64,000 nucleotides of DNA, taken from Brooklawnia sp937867175 (GTDB lineage Bacteria; Actinomycetota; Actinomycetes; Propionibacteriales; Propionibacteriaceae). Where the stretch lies: NCBI GenBank assembly GCA_036821905.1, contig DAISIR010000007.1:62001-126000 (forward strand), given 5' to 3'. Both the position numbers and the translations under genes were made by a program. A model generated the notes under the pieces. It saw only the letters and a program-made list of their open reading frames with translations, ran no database searches and was not told where the DNA came from. This document shows positions 34,301-42,148 of this stretch, one piece after another. Positions within the stretch are counted from its first letter, which is position 1; every line of letters starts with the position of its first letter.

Positions 34301-35097
34301 TTGGCCGACTCGCGTCCCTGGAAGTAGACGTCGGGGTTCTGCGCGGTGCCGCGGATGAACGGGTGCGCGGGGCTGAGCGCCCGCTCGCGGTGCTGCAAGA
34401 CCAGCCGCTCGGGTACCATGGCGCGCAACTGGGCGTCTTCCAGCATGTCGCAGGTGTTCAACTCGTGGCTGGTGCGGAAGCCGTCGAAGAAGTGCATGAA
34501 CGGAACGCGGGAGTGCATGGTGGCGGCCTGGGCGATCAGGGCGTTGTCGTGGCACTCCTGCACCGAGTTGGACGCCAGCATCGCCCAACCGGTTTGGCGA
34601 GTGGCCATCACGTCCTGGTGGTCGCCGAAAATCGACAGGCCCTGCGCGGCCAGCGACCGAGCCGCCACGTGCATGACGGTGCTGGTCAGCTCACCGGCGA
34701 TCTTGTACATGTTGGGGATCATCAGCAGCAGGCCCTGGGACGCGGTGAACGTCGTCGACAGGGCACCTGCCTGCAACGCGCCGTGCAGCGCGCCAGCCGC
34801 GCCACCCTCGGATTGCATCTCGATGACCGTCGGCACCTGCCCCCAGATATTGGGACGATCGACCGCCGCCCACTCGTCGGCGAGCTCTGCCATCGGTGAG
34901 CTCGGGGTGATCGGGTAGATCGAACACAGCTCGTTGACACGGAACGCGACGTCGGCGGCAGCGGTGTTCCCGTCGATGATGGAGCGTTCGCTCGGCTTGG
35001 CAGCGGGTTGGTCGCGGTCGAGGTTGGCCACCGGGTCTTCGGCACCCAGCATGTTCGGGTGGGGTGCCGGAATCTTCGCATCAGCAGTGGTAGTCAT
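31384..35097 (-). CDS. nifJ: Pyruvate:ferredoxin (flavodoxin) oxidoreductase
   Basis: 1237 residues, one-chain type. Order: pyruvate-binding alpha-like domain (DGNTAAADVAFRVNE, YPITPSSPM), gamma-like domain, two 4Fe-4S ferredoxin-type motifs (CIQCGNCSFVCP near residue 738 and CTGCGLCVEACP near 794), then the thiamine-diphosphate domain with CSGCGETPY near 862 and GDGWAYDIG near 1015. It splits pyruvate and CoA to acetyl-CoA, CO2 and reduced ferredoxin. It starts on the last base of the upstream gene's stop codon (TGATG). The enzyme is oxygen-sensitive in most bacteria, so anaerobic or low-oxygen metabolism is indicated. Confidence 0.96.
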   Translation of the reverse strand: MTTTADAKIPAPHPNMLGAEDPVANLDRDQPAAKPSERSIIDGNTAAADVAFRVNELCSIYPITPSSPMAELADEWAAVDRPNIWGQVPTVIEMQSEGGAAGALHGALQAGALSTTFTASQGLLLMIPNMYKIAGELTSTVMHVAARSLAAQGLSIFGDHQDVMATRQTGWAMLASNSVQECHDNALIAQAATMHSRVPFMHFFDGFRTSHELNTCDMLEDAQLRAMVPERLVLQHRERALSPAHPFIRGTAQNPDVYFQGRESANPFYLAVPGIVQEQMDKFAALTGRQYHLVEYIGDPQAERLVVVMGSGAEVVEQALQHLRTKGEKVGMLVIRLYRPFPTDAVLAAIPASVTKIAVLDRTKEPGSGGEPLFLDVTAALAEAVSLGERAILPRVIGGRYGLSSKDFTPAMAEAVFTELAKDAPRPRFTVGIKDDVTLLSLDYDPTIDLEDPLTKRAVFYGMGSDGTVGANKNTIKILGSDADTYAQGYFVYDSKKSGSRTTSHLRFGPDPIKAPYLVNKAGFIGCHHWSILERIDVLEFARPAIFSPDGERVDGTTLLLNAPFPADEIWDRLPAPMQQRIIDLGIDVYAINANEVARLAGLGGRTNTVLQTCYFAISGVLPRDLAIDKIKESITKTYARKSMEIVRKNHVAVDSAVAQLHKIEVPDHITSHHGYLAAVPQDAPDFVREVTAAMLVDRGDDLPVSKLPVDGSYPSGTTQYEKRNISDIIAVWDPETCIQCGNCSFVCPHAVIRAKYYEPQHLADAPSSFESAPLDAAGLPHTRYTLQIYAEDCTGCGLCVEACPVSPIGQPQRKAINLAPVLDRTKQRANVKFFETLPRPRRSRVNFGSVRGVQFLTPLFEFSGACSGCGETPYLKLLTQLFGDRLQVANATGCSSIYGGNLPTTPWAKNDEGRGPAWSNSLFEDNAEFGLGMRLAADLHTELARRRLAELRGEIADDELVDGLLYGPQETMHELRIQYRHIQRLHERLDELAGPLVDDLRSVADHLLRRSVWIIGGDGWAYDIGSAGLDHVLASGRNVNILVMDTEVYSNTGGQSSKSTPLGAVAKFATAGKTTNKKDLAMQAVAYGHVYVARVAMGADPQQTLKAFREAEAYDGPSLIIAYSHCISHGIDMRKGLEQQYKAVASGHWPLIRFNPVLRNEGRNPFLLDSPRPRISLNDYRKNELRFKMLMQSDPDEARRLLDLGQEHVLRRYQEYEMMAGRPAEMFSPDARKETR

Positions 35098-36725
35098 CAC
35101 TTCTCCGCAATCATCTCGATGGCGTGCACGGGGCACTGGTCGTAACAGGTGGCGCATCCGGTGCACTTGGCGTAGTCGAAGCGGTAGCGATGGCCCTTGC
35201 CGAGCTTGATGATGGCGTCCTCGGGGCAGGCGCCATAGCAGCCGTCGCATTCGAAGCAGTTGCCGCAGCTCAGGCAGCGCCGGGCCTCGAACTCGGCCTC
35301 TTCGCTGGTCAGGCCTTTGACGACCTCGTCGAAGTCTTGGACGCGTTCACTGGCTGACAGTTCCGACTGGATGGAGCGGGGATGGTCACCGAAGTACCAC
35401 AGGTTCAGATCGTCGAAGCCCACGATCGGGTGCTTGATCTTCGGCGACTCCTGCCGGCGGTTCAGCCAGGCATCGATCTTTTTGGCGGCCTTCTTGCCGT
35501 GCCCGACGCCGATCGTCACCGTGCGCTCCGACGGCACCGCGTCGCCGCCGGCGAAGATGCCGGGCACGTCGGTCATCAAGCTGGCCGGGTCGACCTGCAC
35601 GACATCGTCGGTGAACCGCAGCCCGGGGATGTTGCGCAGGAAGCCGGTGTCGGCCATCTGGCCGACGGCCATGATCACGGTGTCGGCAGGCAGCTTCTCG
35701 AACTTGCCGGTGCCGCGCGGCTTGCCCCACTCGTCGAGTTCCATGACCTCGACCTCGATCTCTTCGGAGACCTCGCTGATGGTGCGCAGCCAGTGGACCT
35801 TCACGCCCTCCTGCTCGGCGTCGGCGAGTTCTTCGGCGTGGGCTGGCATCTGTTCCTGGGTGCGACGGTAGATGATGACGGCCTCCTCGGCCCCCATCCG
35901 GATCGCCGACCGCGCGGCGTCCATGGCGGTGTTGCCGCCGCCGTAGACGGCCACCCGGCGACCGATCTTCGGCTTCTCGCCGGACGCGACGTCGCGCAGG
36001 AAGTCGACCGCGTCGACCATCTTGCCGGCGTCCATGCTGGGGATCTCGACCCGCTTCGACAGGTGCGCGCCGATCGCGATGAAGACGGCGTCGAACCGGC
36101 CGGCACGCTGCTCTTCGAGCAGATCGTGCACCGGGTGGTTGAGCACGATCTTGACACCGAGGTCTGAGATGCGTTTGATCTCGGCGTCCACCACGTCGCG
36201 GGGCAGCCGGTACTCCGGGATGCCGTAGCGCATCATGCCGCCGGGCAACTCGCCGGCATCGTGGATCTCGACCTCATGGCCGACGCGGGCCAGGTGGTAG
36301 GCGGCCGACAGGCCCGACGGCCCGGCGCCGATGACCAGCACCCGGTAGCCGGTGTTGTTGCGTGGGGGATTGAAGCGCCAGCCGTTCTCGATGGCGAGGT
36401 CGCCCAGGTAACGCTCGACCGAGTGGATCGAGACGGCGCCGTCCAGTTCGACGCGGTTGCAGGCGGTCTCGCAGGGGTGGTAGCAGACGCGACCATGGAT
36501 CGCCGGGAACGGGTTGTCGCGAACCAGCTGACGCCATGCGGCTTCGGCCTGGTTCTCTTTGATCAGGCGCAGCCATTCCTGGATGTTCTCACCGGCGGGG
36601 CAGGCGTTGTTGCACGGCGGGAGCAGGTCGACGTAGATCGGCATCCGGGTCCGAACCGGTCCAACCCGGCCGGCGCCCTCCGCCAAGTCGGGCAGTTGGG
36701 TGATGTCAGGACGTCCATCAAACAT
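35097..36725 (-). CDS. GltD-like NAD(P)/FAD oxidoreductase with C-terminal 2x[4Fe-4S]
   Basis: 542 residues. The N-terminal Cys-rich domain (CNNACPAGENI near 38, CYHPCETACNR near 80) is that of glutamate synthase small subunits; it is followed by an FAD site (GAGPSGLSAA near 132) and an NAD(P)H site (GGGNTAMDAA near 262). Unlike GltD it adds two ferredoxin-type clusters at the C-terminus (CLSCGNCFECDGCYGACP near 480, CTGCATCYDQCP near 523). With nifJ directly downstream and coupled, the likely role is electron transfer between ferredoxin and NAD(P). An AGGAAACGG ribosome site precedes the ATG. Confidence 0.88.
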   Translation of the reverse strand: MFDGRPDITQLPDLAEGAGRVGPVRTRMPIYVDLLPPCNNACPAGENIQEWLRLIKENQAEAAWRQLVRDNPFPAIHGRVCYHPCETACNRVELDGAVSIHSVERYLGDLAIENGWRFNPPRNNTGYRVLVIGAGPSGLSAAYHLARVGHEVEIHDAGELPGGMMRYGIPEYRLPRDVVDAEIKRISDLGVKIVLNHPVHDLLEEQRAGRFDAVFIAIGAHLSKRVEIPSMDAGKMVDAVDFLRDVASGEKPKIGRRVAVYGGGNTAMDAARSAIRMGAEEAVIIYRRTQEQMPAHAEELADAEQEGVKVHWLRTISEVSEEIEVEVMELDEWGKPRGTGKFEKLPADTVIMAVGQMADTGFLRNIPGLRFTDDVVQVDPASLMTDVPGIFAGGDAVPSERTVTIGVGHGKKAAKKIDAWLNRRQESPKIKHPIVGFDDLNLWYFGDHPRSIQSELSASERVQDFDEVVKGLTSEEAEFEARRCLSCGNCFECDGCYGACPEDAIIKLGKGHRYRFDYAKCTGCATCYDQCPVHAIEMIAEK

Positions 36726-36803
36726 GGGAAAGCCGTTTCCTAACTGGCTGGCCGACAGGCCCGACGTCCGATTCCGAGCGTGCGCCTGGTTGGCAACCTC
36801 ATT

Positions 36804-36843
36804 GTGACCGTGTACCTCTGCGAGGCGACTCTTGCACGGTCAC
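36804..36843. promoter_or_regulatory. Inverted repeat upstream of the nifJ operon
   Basis: GTGACCGTG and CACGGTCAC form perfect 9-bp arms separated by 22 nt, about 80-120 bases upstream of the operon's first start codon. The distance between arm centres is about three helical turns, so two dimers or a looped dimer could bind; a hairpin in the 5' leader is the alternative. Confidence 0.5.
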
Positions 36844-36858
36844 TCTACTGCGCTGCGA

Positions 36859-37176
36859 TCACGCGTTCGGTGCTGCCCCTCGATTCAGGGCGGCCTCGAG
36901 GCGCTCAATCTTCCCGCTGAGTTCGCCACTGTAGCCGGGGCGGATGTCGGCCTTGAGGACGAGCGAGACTCGTGGCCCGAAACGACCCACCACTTCACAG
37001 GCCTGTTTGACCACAGCCAGGCACTCGTCCCAGCTGCCCTCGATGGTGGTGAACATTGAGTCGGTCTGGTTGGGTAGGCCGGAATCGCGGACGACCTGCA
37101 CGGCAGCGGCGACGGCATCGTGCACCGAGCCCTGTTCGGCCGAGGTGGAGGGAGCGACGGAGAAGGCGACGAGCAT
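36859..37176 (-). CDS. MTH1187 family thiamine-binding protein
   Basis: 105 residues of the YqgV/MTH1187 family, a small ferredoxin-like fold that forms tetramers and binds thiamine or related pyrimidines. Visible features are the N-terminal LVAFSVAPS strand, the SMFTTIEGSWDECLAVV turn and the acidic-then-basic C-terminal helix. The role is unclear; it often lies near thiamine transport genes, but none are here. NifJ next door needs thiamine diphosphate, which may be chance. TAGTCT 6 nt before the ATG suggests a leaderless message. Confidence 0.82.
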   Translation of the reverse strand: MLVAFSVAPSTSAEQGSVHDAVAAAVQVVRDSGLPNQTDSMFTTIEGSWDECLAVVKQACEVVGRFGPRVSLVLKADIRPGYSGELSGKIERLEAALNRGAAPNA

Positions 37177-37182
37177 GGCCCA

Positions 37183-37188
37183 AGACTA
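37183..37188 (-). promoter_or_regulatory. -10 box TAGTCT (leaderless type)
   Basis: On the minus strand TAGTCT ends 6 nt before the ATG at 37176. It is the same hexamer and spacing as for the histidine phosphatase gene. Confidence 0.45.
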
Positions 37189-37256
37189 ATCTGGGTGCGG
37201 CTTGCGCCGCCGCGGGCAGGTGGCACAGGGCGTGACAATGGTGCAAGGAGGTGGCG

Positions 37257-38075
37257 ATGCCCGAGGGCCACGTGATCCACCGACTGGCTGTCCGGCTGGA
37301 CGGACAATTCGCCGGACGGCAGGTGGCGGTGTCGAGCCCGCAGGGACGCTTCGCCACAGCCGCCGAACTTCTGGACGGCACCCGGTTGGTGGGTTCCGAG
37401 GCGGTCGGCAAGCACCTGCTGATCGACTTCGAGGACGCCCGCACGGTTTGGGTGCACCTCGGCCTGATTGGACGCTTCAGTTTCGGGCCCGATGCCGCGC
37501 CCACCAAGCCGGCGACCCTGCGGCTGCGGATCTCCGCCGCGGGCCGGGCCGCCGACCTGCGCGGGCCACAGTGGTGCCGGCTGATCGACCCGGTTGAACG
37601 CGCCGAGGTGATCGAGTCGGCCGGGCCCGACCCGCTGCGTCCGGATGCCGACCCCCAGCGGGCTTGGCTCAAGTTACAGGCCACCCGGCGCCCGATCGGC
37701 GTGCTGCTGATGGACCAGGCGGTCTTCGCCGGAGTGGGCAACATCTTCCGGGCCGAGGTGCTCTTCCGGCACGGCATCGACCCGGCGCTGCCCGCCAACC
37801 AGCTGCCGCGGGCGGCCTTCGAGGCGGTCTGGGTCGACCTGGTGAGGCTGATGAGCTACGCGGTCGCGACGGGACGCATAGACACGGTGCACCCCGAGCA
37901 CACCCCGACCGCGATGGGACGGTCGGCGCGCGTTGACGCGCACGGTGGCGAGGTCTACGTCTACCGCCGGCGCGGCGAGCCCTGTCTGGTCTGCGGCACC
38001 GAGGTCGCCGGGCAGGCGATGGCAGGACGCAACCTATATTGGTGCCCAACCTGCCAGCCGCCGGCGGCCTGCTGA
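37257..38075 (+). CDS. Fpg/Nei-family DNA glycosylase
   Basis: 272 residues. The mature N-terminus PEG supplies catalytic Pro2 and Glu3, the H2TH region lies in the middle (DQAVFAGVGNIFRAEVLF), and the C-terminus has a zinc finger (CLVCGTE, then CPTC). The shape fits the actinobacterial Nei2 group, which removes oxidised pyrimidines and cleaves the strand. AGGAGG 6 nt before the ATG fixes the start. The gene carries GGACGC/GCGTCC six times in 819 bases. Confidence 0.9.
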   Translation: MPEGHVIHRLAVRLDGQFAGRQVAVSSPQGRFATAAELLDGTRLVGSEAVGKHLLIDFEDARTVWVHLGLIGRFSFGPDAAPTKPATLRLRISAAGRAADLRGPQWCRLIDPVERAEVIESAGPDPLRPDADPQRAWLKLQATRRPIGVLLMDQAVFAGVGNIFRAEVLFRHGIDPALPANQLPRAAFEAVWVDLVRLMSYAVATGRIDTVHPEHTPTAMGRSARVDAHGGEVYVYRRRGEPCLVCGTEVAGQAMAGRNLYWCPTCQPPAAC

Positions 38076-38126
38076 AACCGTGCACTGGTTGGACGAAAGA
38101 GCCGCGACACGCCGGGGGGCGGCAAA

Positions 38127-38783
38127 TCAGCGGCGGTCCGAGCCGCTGCCAGCCGCGCTGACCAGCAGCAGCTGCCGCATACTCGCCGCGTCCAGCCACC
38201 GCCCGAAGACCGGGCCGTCGGGTTCTAGCAGCTTGGCCTTGTCCAGGCCGACCGGCACCGGGTCGAAGCCGATGTCGTCGACCAATTGGGCGACCAGTTC
38301 GCCGGCGCCGGGGTCGTCGGCGGCCACCGCCACCGCCCGGCGGTTGGCAACCTCGCGGGAACGGGCATCGGCGGCGTAGTCGTTGTAGCCGAGGTGGTTC
38401 AGCGTCTTGACGATCCGCATCTTCGGGTTGCGGGCGGCGATCAGCGCGGTGGTCGAACCGGTCCACCCGTGCAGCTCAGCCACGTCCCCGTCGACGGCGG
38501 GCCAGTTGTTCATCGGGTCGAGCACGACCTTGCCGTCCAGCAGCGAGTAGTCGAGTTGGCCGGACAGGCCGAATGGGATGGCCAGCATGACGATGTCGGC
38601 CCGGGCGACCAGTTCTGGCAGGCTCACCAGCTGGGCTTGGGGGACCATCGTCTCGACGATCATGGTGACCACCTCGGCGGGGGCGACGTCGCACATCAGC
38701 ACCTGCCAGCCGGCATCGCTGGCGGCAAGCCCGAGTGTGGTGCCCAGTTTGCCTGCCCCGACGATTCCCAGAACCCGATCCAT
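38127..38783 (-). CDS. NADPH-dependent F420 reductase-like protein
   Basis: 218 residues with a Rossmann fold: GIVGAGKLGTTLG at residues 6-18, then ADIVMLAIPFG, VVLDPMNNW and VKTLNHLGY, the pattern of F420H2:NADP oxidoreductase and Fno-like proteins. Such proteins pass hydride between NADP(H) and F420 or another cofactor; the exact substrate is not readable. It is divergent from a luciferase-like oxidoreductase, a family that includes F420 users, with a 12-bp palindrome between them. Confidence 0.75.
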   Translation of the reverse strand: MDRVLGIVGAGKLGTTLGLAASDAGWQVLMCDVAPAEVVTMIVETMVPQAQLVSLPELVARADIVMLAIPFGLSGQLDYSLLDGKVVLDPMNNWPAVDGDVAELHGWTGSTTALIAARNPKMRIVKTLNHLGYNDYAADARSREVANRRAVAVAADDPGAGELVAQLVDDIGFDPVPVGLDKAKLLEPDGPVFGRWLDAASMRQLLLVSAAGSGSDRR

Positions 38784-38811
38784 GCCGGCTCAACGCCAGG
38801 TGGGACGCCGG

Positions 38812-38823
38812 CATTCCGGAATG
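38812..38823. promoter_or_regulatory. Palindrome in a divergent promoter
   Basis: CATTCCGGAATG is a perfect 12-bp palindrome in the middle of the 69-bp gap between two divergent oxidoreductase genes. It is well placed to be an operator for both. Confidence 0.45.
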
Positions 38824-38852
38824 ATCGGGCAGTTCGCCACGTTGTCAAGACC

Positions 38853-39884
38853 ATGGCAGCAGCAATCGAATTCGGCATGGACACCTTCGGCGACCTGACC
38901 CATGACCTGGCCGGCCAACCCGTCAGCCACGCCCAGGTCGTCCGCGACGTGATCGCCGAGGTCGTACTGGCCGACCAGGCCGGTCTGGACTACGCCGGGC
39001 TCGGCGAACATCACCGTGACGACTTCGCGATCTCGGCCCCCGACATGGTGCTCGCCGCCATCGCCGCCCGCACTGAGCGGATCAGGCTCAACACCGCGGT
39101 CACCGTGCTCAGTTCGGACGACCCGGTGCGGGTGTACGAGCGGTTCGCCACCTTGGATGCCATCTCGTCGGGCCGGGCCGAGATCACCCTGGGCCGCGGC
39201 TCGTTCATCGAGTCGTTCCCGCTGTTCGGTTACGAACTGACCGACTACGAGGAACTCTTCGAGGAGAAGCTGGAGCTGTTCACCCGCCTGCGCACCAGCC
39301 AGCCGGTGACCTGGCAGGGCAAGCTCACCCAGAACCTCGACCAGGTCAGCCTCTACCCGCCGATCGAGGGCGGCCCGTTGCCGACCTGGATCGCGGTCGG
39401 CGGCAGCCCCGAGTCGGTGATCCGTGCGGCGCGGCACGGCCTGCCGCTGATGCTGGCCATCATCGGCGGCCCCCACACCCGGTTCGCCCCGTTCGTCGAC
39501 CTGTACCGCCGGGCGCTGGCCAAGTTCGGCCAGCCAGAACTGCCGGTCGGGTTCCACTCCTACGGCCACATCGCCACCACCGACGAGCAGGCCCGCGAGC
39601 AGTTGTACCAGCCCTGGCTGGCGATGACCGGACGCATCGGCGCCGAACGCGGCTGGCCGCGTCCCAACCGGGAACAGTTCGTCCACGAGATCGAACACGG
39701 CTCGATGCTGGTCGGATCGCCGGAAACAGTTGCCCACAAGCTCGCTGGGGTGATCCGGACGCTCGGGGTGTCCCGGGCCTCGCTGAAGGTCAGCTCGGGC
39801 ACCCTGGCCCACGAACACCTGATGACCTCGATCGAGCTCTACGGCACCCGGGTCGTGCCGCTGGTGCGGGAACTGCTTGGCTGA
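38853..39884 (+). CDS. Luciferase-like (LLM class) flavin-dependent oxidoreductase
   Basis: 343 residues, bacterial luciferase-type TIM barrel. Family features are GLGEHHRDDFA near residue 50, AARTERIRLNTAVTVLSSDDPVRVYERFATLD, GRGSF and the late FVHEIEHGSMLVGSPETVAHKL. The subgroup with the GEHHRDDF motif includes FMN-dependent monooxygenases of unknown substrate. No clear ribosome site precedes the ATG. It is divergently paired with the F420-reductase-like gene and may share control or cofactor with it. Confidence 0.85.
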   Translation: MAAAIEFGMDTFGDLTHDLAGQPVSHAQVVRDVIAEVVLADQAGLDYAGLGEHHRDDFAISAPDMVLAAIAARTERIRLNTAVTVLSSDDPVRVYERFATLDAISSGRAEITLGRGSFIESFPLFGYELTDYEELFEEKLELFTRLRTSQPVTWQGKLTQNLDQVSLYPPIEGGPLPTWIAVGGSPESVIRAARHGLPLMLAIIGGPHTRFAPFVDLYRRALAKFGQPELPVGFHSYGHIATTDEQAREQLYQPWLAMTGRIGAERGWPRPNREQFVHEIEHGSMLVGSPETVAHKLAGVIRTLGVSRASLKVSSGTLAHEHLMTSIELYGTRVVPLVRELLG

Positions 39885-39965
39885 ATGGCCTTGCCGGGGC
39901 GACGCACAGTTGGCGCACAGCTGGGTGCAAGGCCGGGTACAGCCGCTGTGGGGAGATTGGGACCC

Positions 39966-41459
39966 ATGAGATCTCCCCTCGCCAGGGTGCTGGCAGCCGG
40001 CGTATTGGCCGTGGTCCTGTTCTTCTCCGGGTGCTCGACATCCGGTTCGACGGGCGCCGGGGCGACGAGCAGCGGGACGACGGGGTCTGCCGTTGCGAGC
40101 GCTGCGCTGTTCGACGCCACGCGCGTCCACACGATCTCACTGGCCATCGATGAAGCCGTCTTGACCGACGTGCTCACCAGCTACGTGAACTCCGGTGACA
40201 AGAAGTGGGCGAGCGCCGACGTCACCATCGATGGCCAGCAGTTCAGCAACGTCGGCATCAAACTGAAGGGCAATTCCTCGCTGCGCGGGGTGAGTGCCGA
40301 CAGCGATCCGGCGACCCTGCCCTGGCGGATCCGGCTGGACAAGTACGTGGACGGCCAGAACCTCGACGGCTACACCGACATCACCGTTCGCTCGAACTCG
40401 ACCTCGACCTCGCTGAACGAGGCCGTTGCCCTCGACCTGCTCGCCGAGACCGGCCTGGCCAGCCAACAGGCGATGTCGACCCGATTCTCGGTGAACGGCG
40501 GCACCGAAGTACTGCGCCTGACGTTGCAGAACCTCAACGAAGACTGGGTCAAGCAGAACTTCCCCCAGGCCGGGGCCGACTCCATCTTGTACAAAGCCGA
40601 AGCAGAAGGCGACTGGTCTTGGCGTGGAGCCGACGGCGACTACAGCAGCGCCTTCGACATTGAGGTCGGACCCAAGGACTACGCGCCGCTCATCGAACTG
40701 CTCGACCTGCTGAACAACGGCACGCAAGCCGAGATCACCGAGAAGCTGCCCCAGCTGGTGGATCTCGACTCGTTCGCGACCTATCTGGCCTTCGAGGATC
40801 TGGTCAACAACTTCGACGACATCGATGGGCCGGGCAACAACTCGTACCTGTTCTGGGACTCCGCGACCAAGAAGTTCACGATCGTCGCGTGGGATCACAA
40901 CCTTGCCTTCGGGGTCAGCCCCGCGGGCAACGGCGACGGGATGGGCGGGGGAGCAGGCGGCGGTATGCCGAGCGGAGCGCCGAGTGGTATGCCGAGCGGA
41001 GCGCCGAGTGGCATGCCGAGCGGAGCGCCGAGTGGCATGCCGAGCGGCGCCCCCGGTCGTCCGAACGCGGACGGGGCCGATCGGCCGGCGCCGAGCAACT
41101 GGCCTTCGGACGCCGCCGGCGCACCGAACCAGGCTCCTTCGCCAGCCACCCCGCCGGCTGGCGTCCCGGATCGCGGCGGCGAGCAGGGCCAGGGGTTCCC
41201 CGGGGCCGGTGGCGGGGCGATGCCCGCAGGCCAGTCGAATCCGCTGGTCACCGCATTCAACGCCAACACCGACTGGCAGGGCTTGTATGCCGCCGAGCAG
41301 ACCAGGCTGCGTGCCGAACTCGTCACCTCCGGGCTGGCGAGCCAGGTCGTGGACGACCGGGCTGCGGTGCTCACCGAACAGGCCAGTGACCTCGTGCCCA
41401 CCGAGACGATCAACTCGGAGGCCCAGGCGATCCTTGAACAAGCCAAGGCCAACGGCTGA
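39966..41459 (+). CDS. CotH-family kinase lipoprotein with Pro/Gly repeat insert
   Basis: 497 residues. A lipoprotein signal ends FSGC (Cys23). The CotH domain follows (IKLKGNSSL near 97, WRIRLDKYV, YTDITVRSN, LYKAEAEGDW, and the catalytic-loop-like AWDHNLAFG near 308). CotH proteins are atypical protein kinases first known from spore coats, but this is an exported lipoprotein in a lineage not known to sporulate. Right after the catalytic loop an insert of about 90 residues (334-425) is very rich in Gly, Pro, Ser and Ala and includes four Met-Pro-Ser-Gly-Ala-Pro type repeats; the domain then resumes. The start is the ATG before the signal. Confidence 0.85.
   Translation: MRSPLARVLAAGVLAVVLFFSGCSTSGSTGAGATSSGTTGSAVASAALFDATRVHTISLAIDEAVLTDVLTSYVNSGDKKWASADVTIDGQQFSNVGIKLKGNSSLRGVSADSDPATLPWRIRLDKYVDGQNLDGYTDITVRSNSTSTSLNEAVALDLLAETGLASQQAMSTRFSVNGGTEVLRLTLQNLNEDWVKQNFPQAGADSILYKAEAEGDWSWRGADGDYSSAFDIEVGPKDYAPLIELLDLLNNGTQAEITEKLPQLVDLDSFATYLAFEDLVNNFDDIDGPGNNSYLFWDSATKKFTIVAWDHNLAFGVSPAGNGDGMGGGAGGGMPSGAPSGMPSGAPSGMPSGAPSGMPSGAPGRPNADGADRPAPSNWPSDAAGAPNQAPSPATPPAGVPDRGGEQGQGFPGAGGGAMPAGQSNPLVTAFNANTDWQGLYAAEQTRLRAELVTSGLASQVVDDRAAVLTEQASDLVPTETINSEAQAILEQAKANG
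40965..41054 (+). repeat. 24-bp tandem repeat inside the CotH gene
   Basis: Three almost identical 24-bp units start at 40965, 40989 and 41013, with a partial fourth at 41037. Each encodes MPSGAPSG. The unit is a multiple of three, so copy changes keep the frame. Unit sequences differ by one base, which points to recent expansion. Confidence 0.9.
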
Positions 41460-41491
41460 CGTCCCTCGGGTCACCGGGCAGGATTGGTGGG

Positions 41492-42148
41492 ATGAACCGA
41501 CTGCTGAAGGGTGCCCTGGGGACGCTTGGGGTGGTGATGGCTGGGTATTTCGCCGTGGGGGAGGCCAGCCACGCTTGGGCGCACCGGCAAGGTCTGGGCC
41601 ATCCGCCGGCGGTGGCCGGACGCCGTGAGGTGATCCTGCTGCTGGGCTACCCGTCCAAACCCGACGGCAGCCCGCACCCGCTGCAACGCTGGCGGGCTCG
41701 GATCGCCGCCCGATCGATCAGTGCGCAGGCGGCGTCCAGCCAAATCGTCTGCACCGGGGCGGCGGTGCGGGGCGGACGCTCGGAGGCCGCAGTGCTGGCC
41801 GATCTGCTGCGCGAGCTGGGTGTGGCGGACGCCCAGCTCGTGCTGGAGGAGCAGGCTCGCACCACTTGGCAGAACGTCGAGTTCGCGATCCCGCTGCTGC
41901 GCCAGGCCGACGTGATCAAGGTGGCCTCGAATTCGCTGCATGCCTGGCGGGCACGGCGGTTCCTGGCTCGTCAGCGTCCTGACCTTGCTGAGCGGGTGGC
42001 GGCGGCCGACGACTACCGCTTCGGCGAGTGCTGGTGGCTCAAGACGCCGCTGGCGGTCTACGAGGCGGTGGGCGCGTGGCGGGAGTGGCGTCACCCACGG
42101 CTGCCGGACGCGTCCCCGCCGCCCGCAGCGGTCAGCGGCTGCCCCTAA
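41492..42148 (+). CDS. YdcF/DUF218 family protein, membrane-anchored
   Basis: 218 residues. One N-terminal hydrophobic segment (about 8-26) is followed by the DUF218 fold (EVILLLGYPS, CTGAAVRGGRSEAAVLADLLRELGV, EEQARTTWQNVEFA, VIKVASNSLHAWRAR). In other bacteria the family (SanA, ElyC, YdcF) is tied to cell envelope integrity, with no defined reaction. The 3' end overlaps that of cydC by 17 bases in the opposite direction. Confidence 0.82.
   Translation: MNRLLKGALGTLGVVMAGYFAVGEASHAWAHRQGLGHPPAVAGRREVILLLGYPSKPDGSPHPLQRWRARIAARSISAQAASSQIVCTGAAVRGGRSEAAVLADLLRELGVADAQLVLEEQARTTWQNVEFAIPLLRQADVIKVASNSLHAWRARRFLARQRPDLAERVAAADDYRFGECWWLKTPLAVYEAVGAWREWRHPRLPDASPPPAAVSGCP

Noticed and set aside
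40965..41054. CRISPR-like repeated units
   Set aside because: The units are in-frame 24-bp tandem coding repeats with no spacers.
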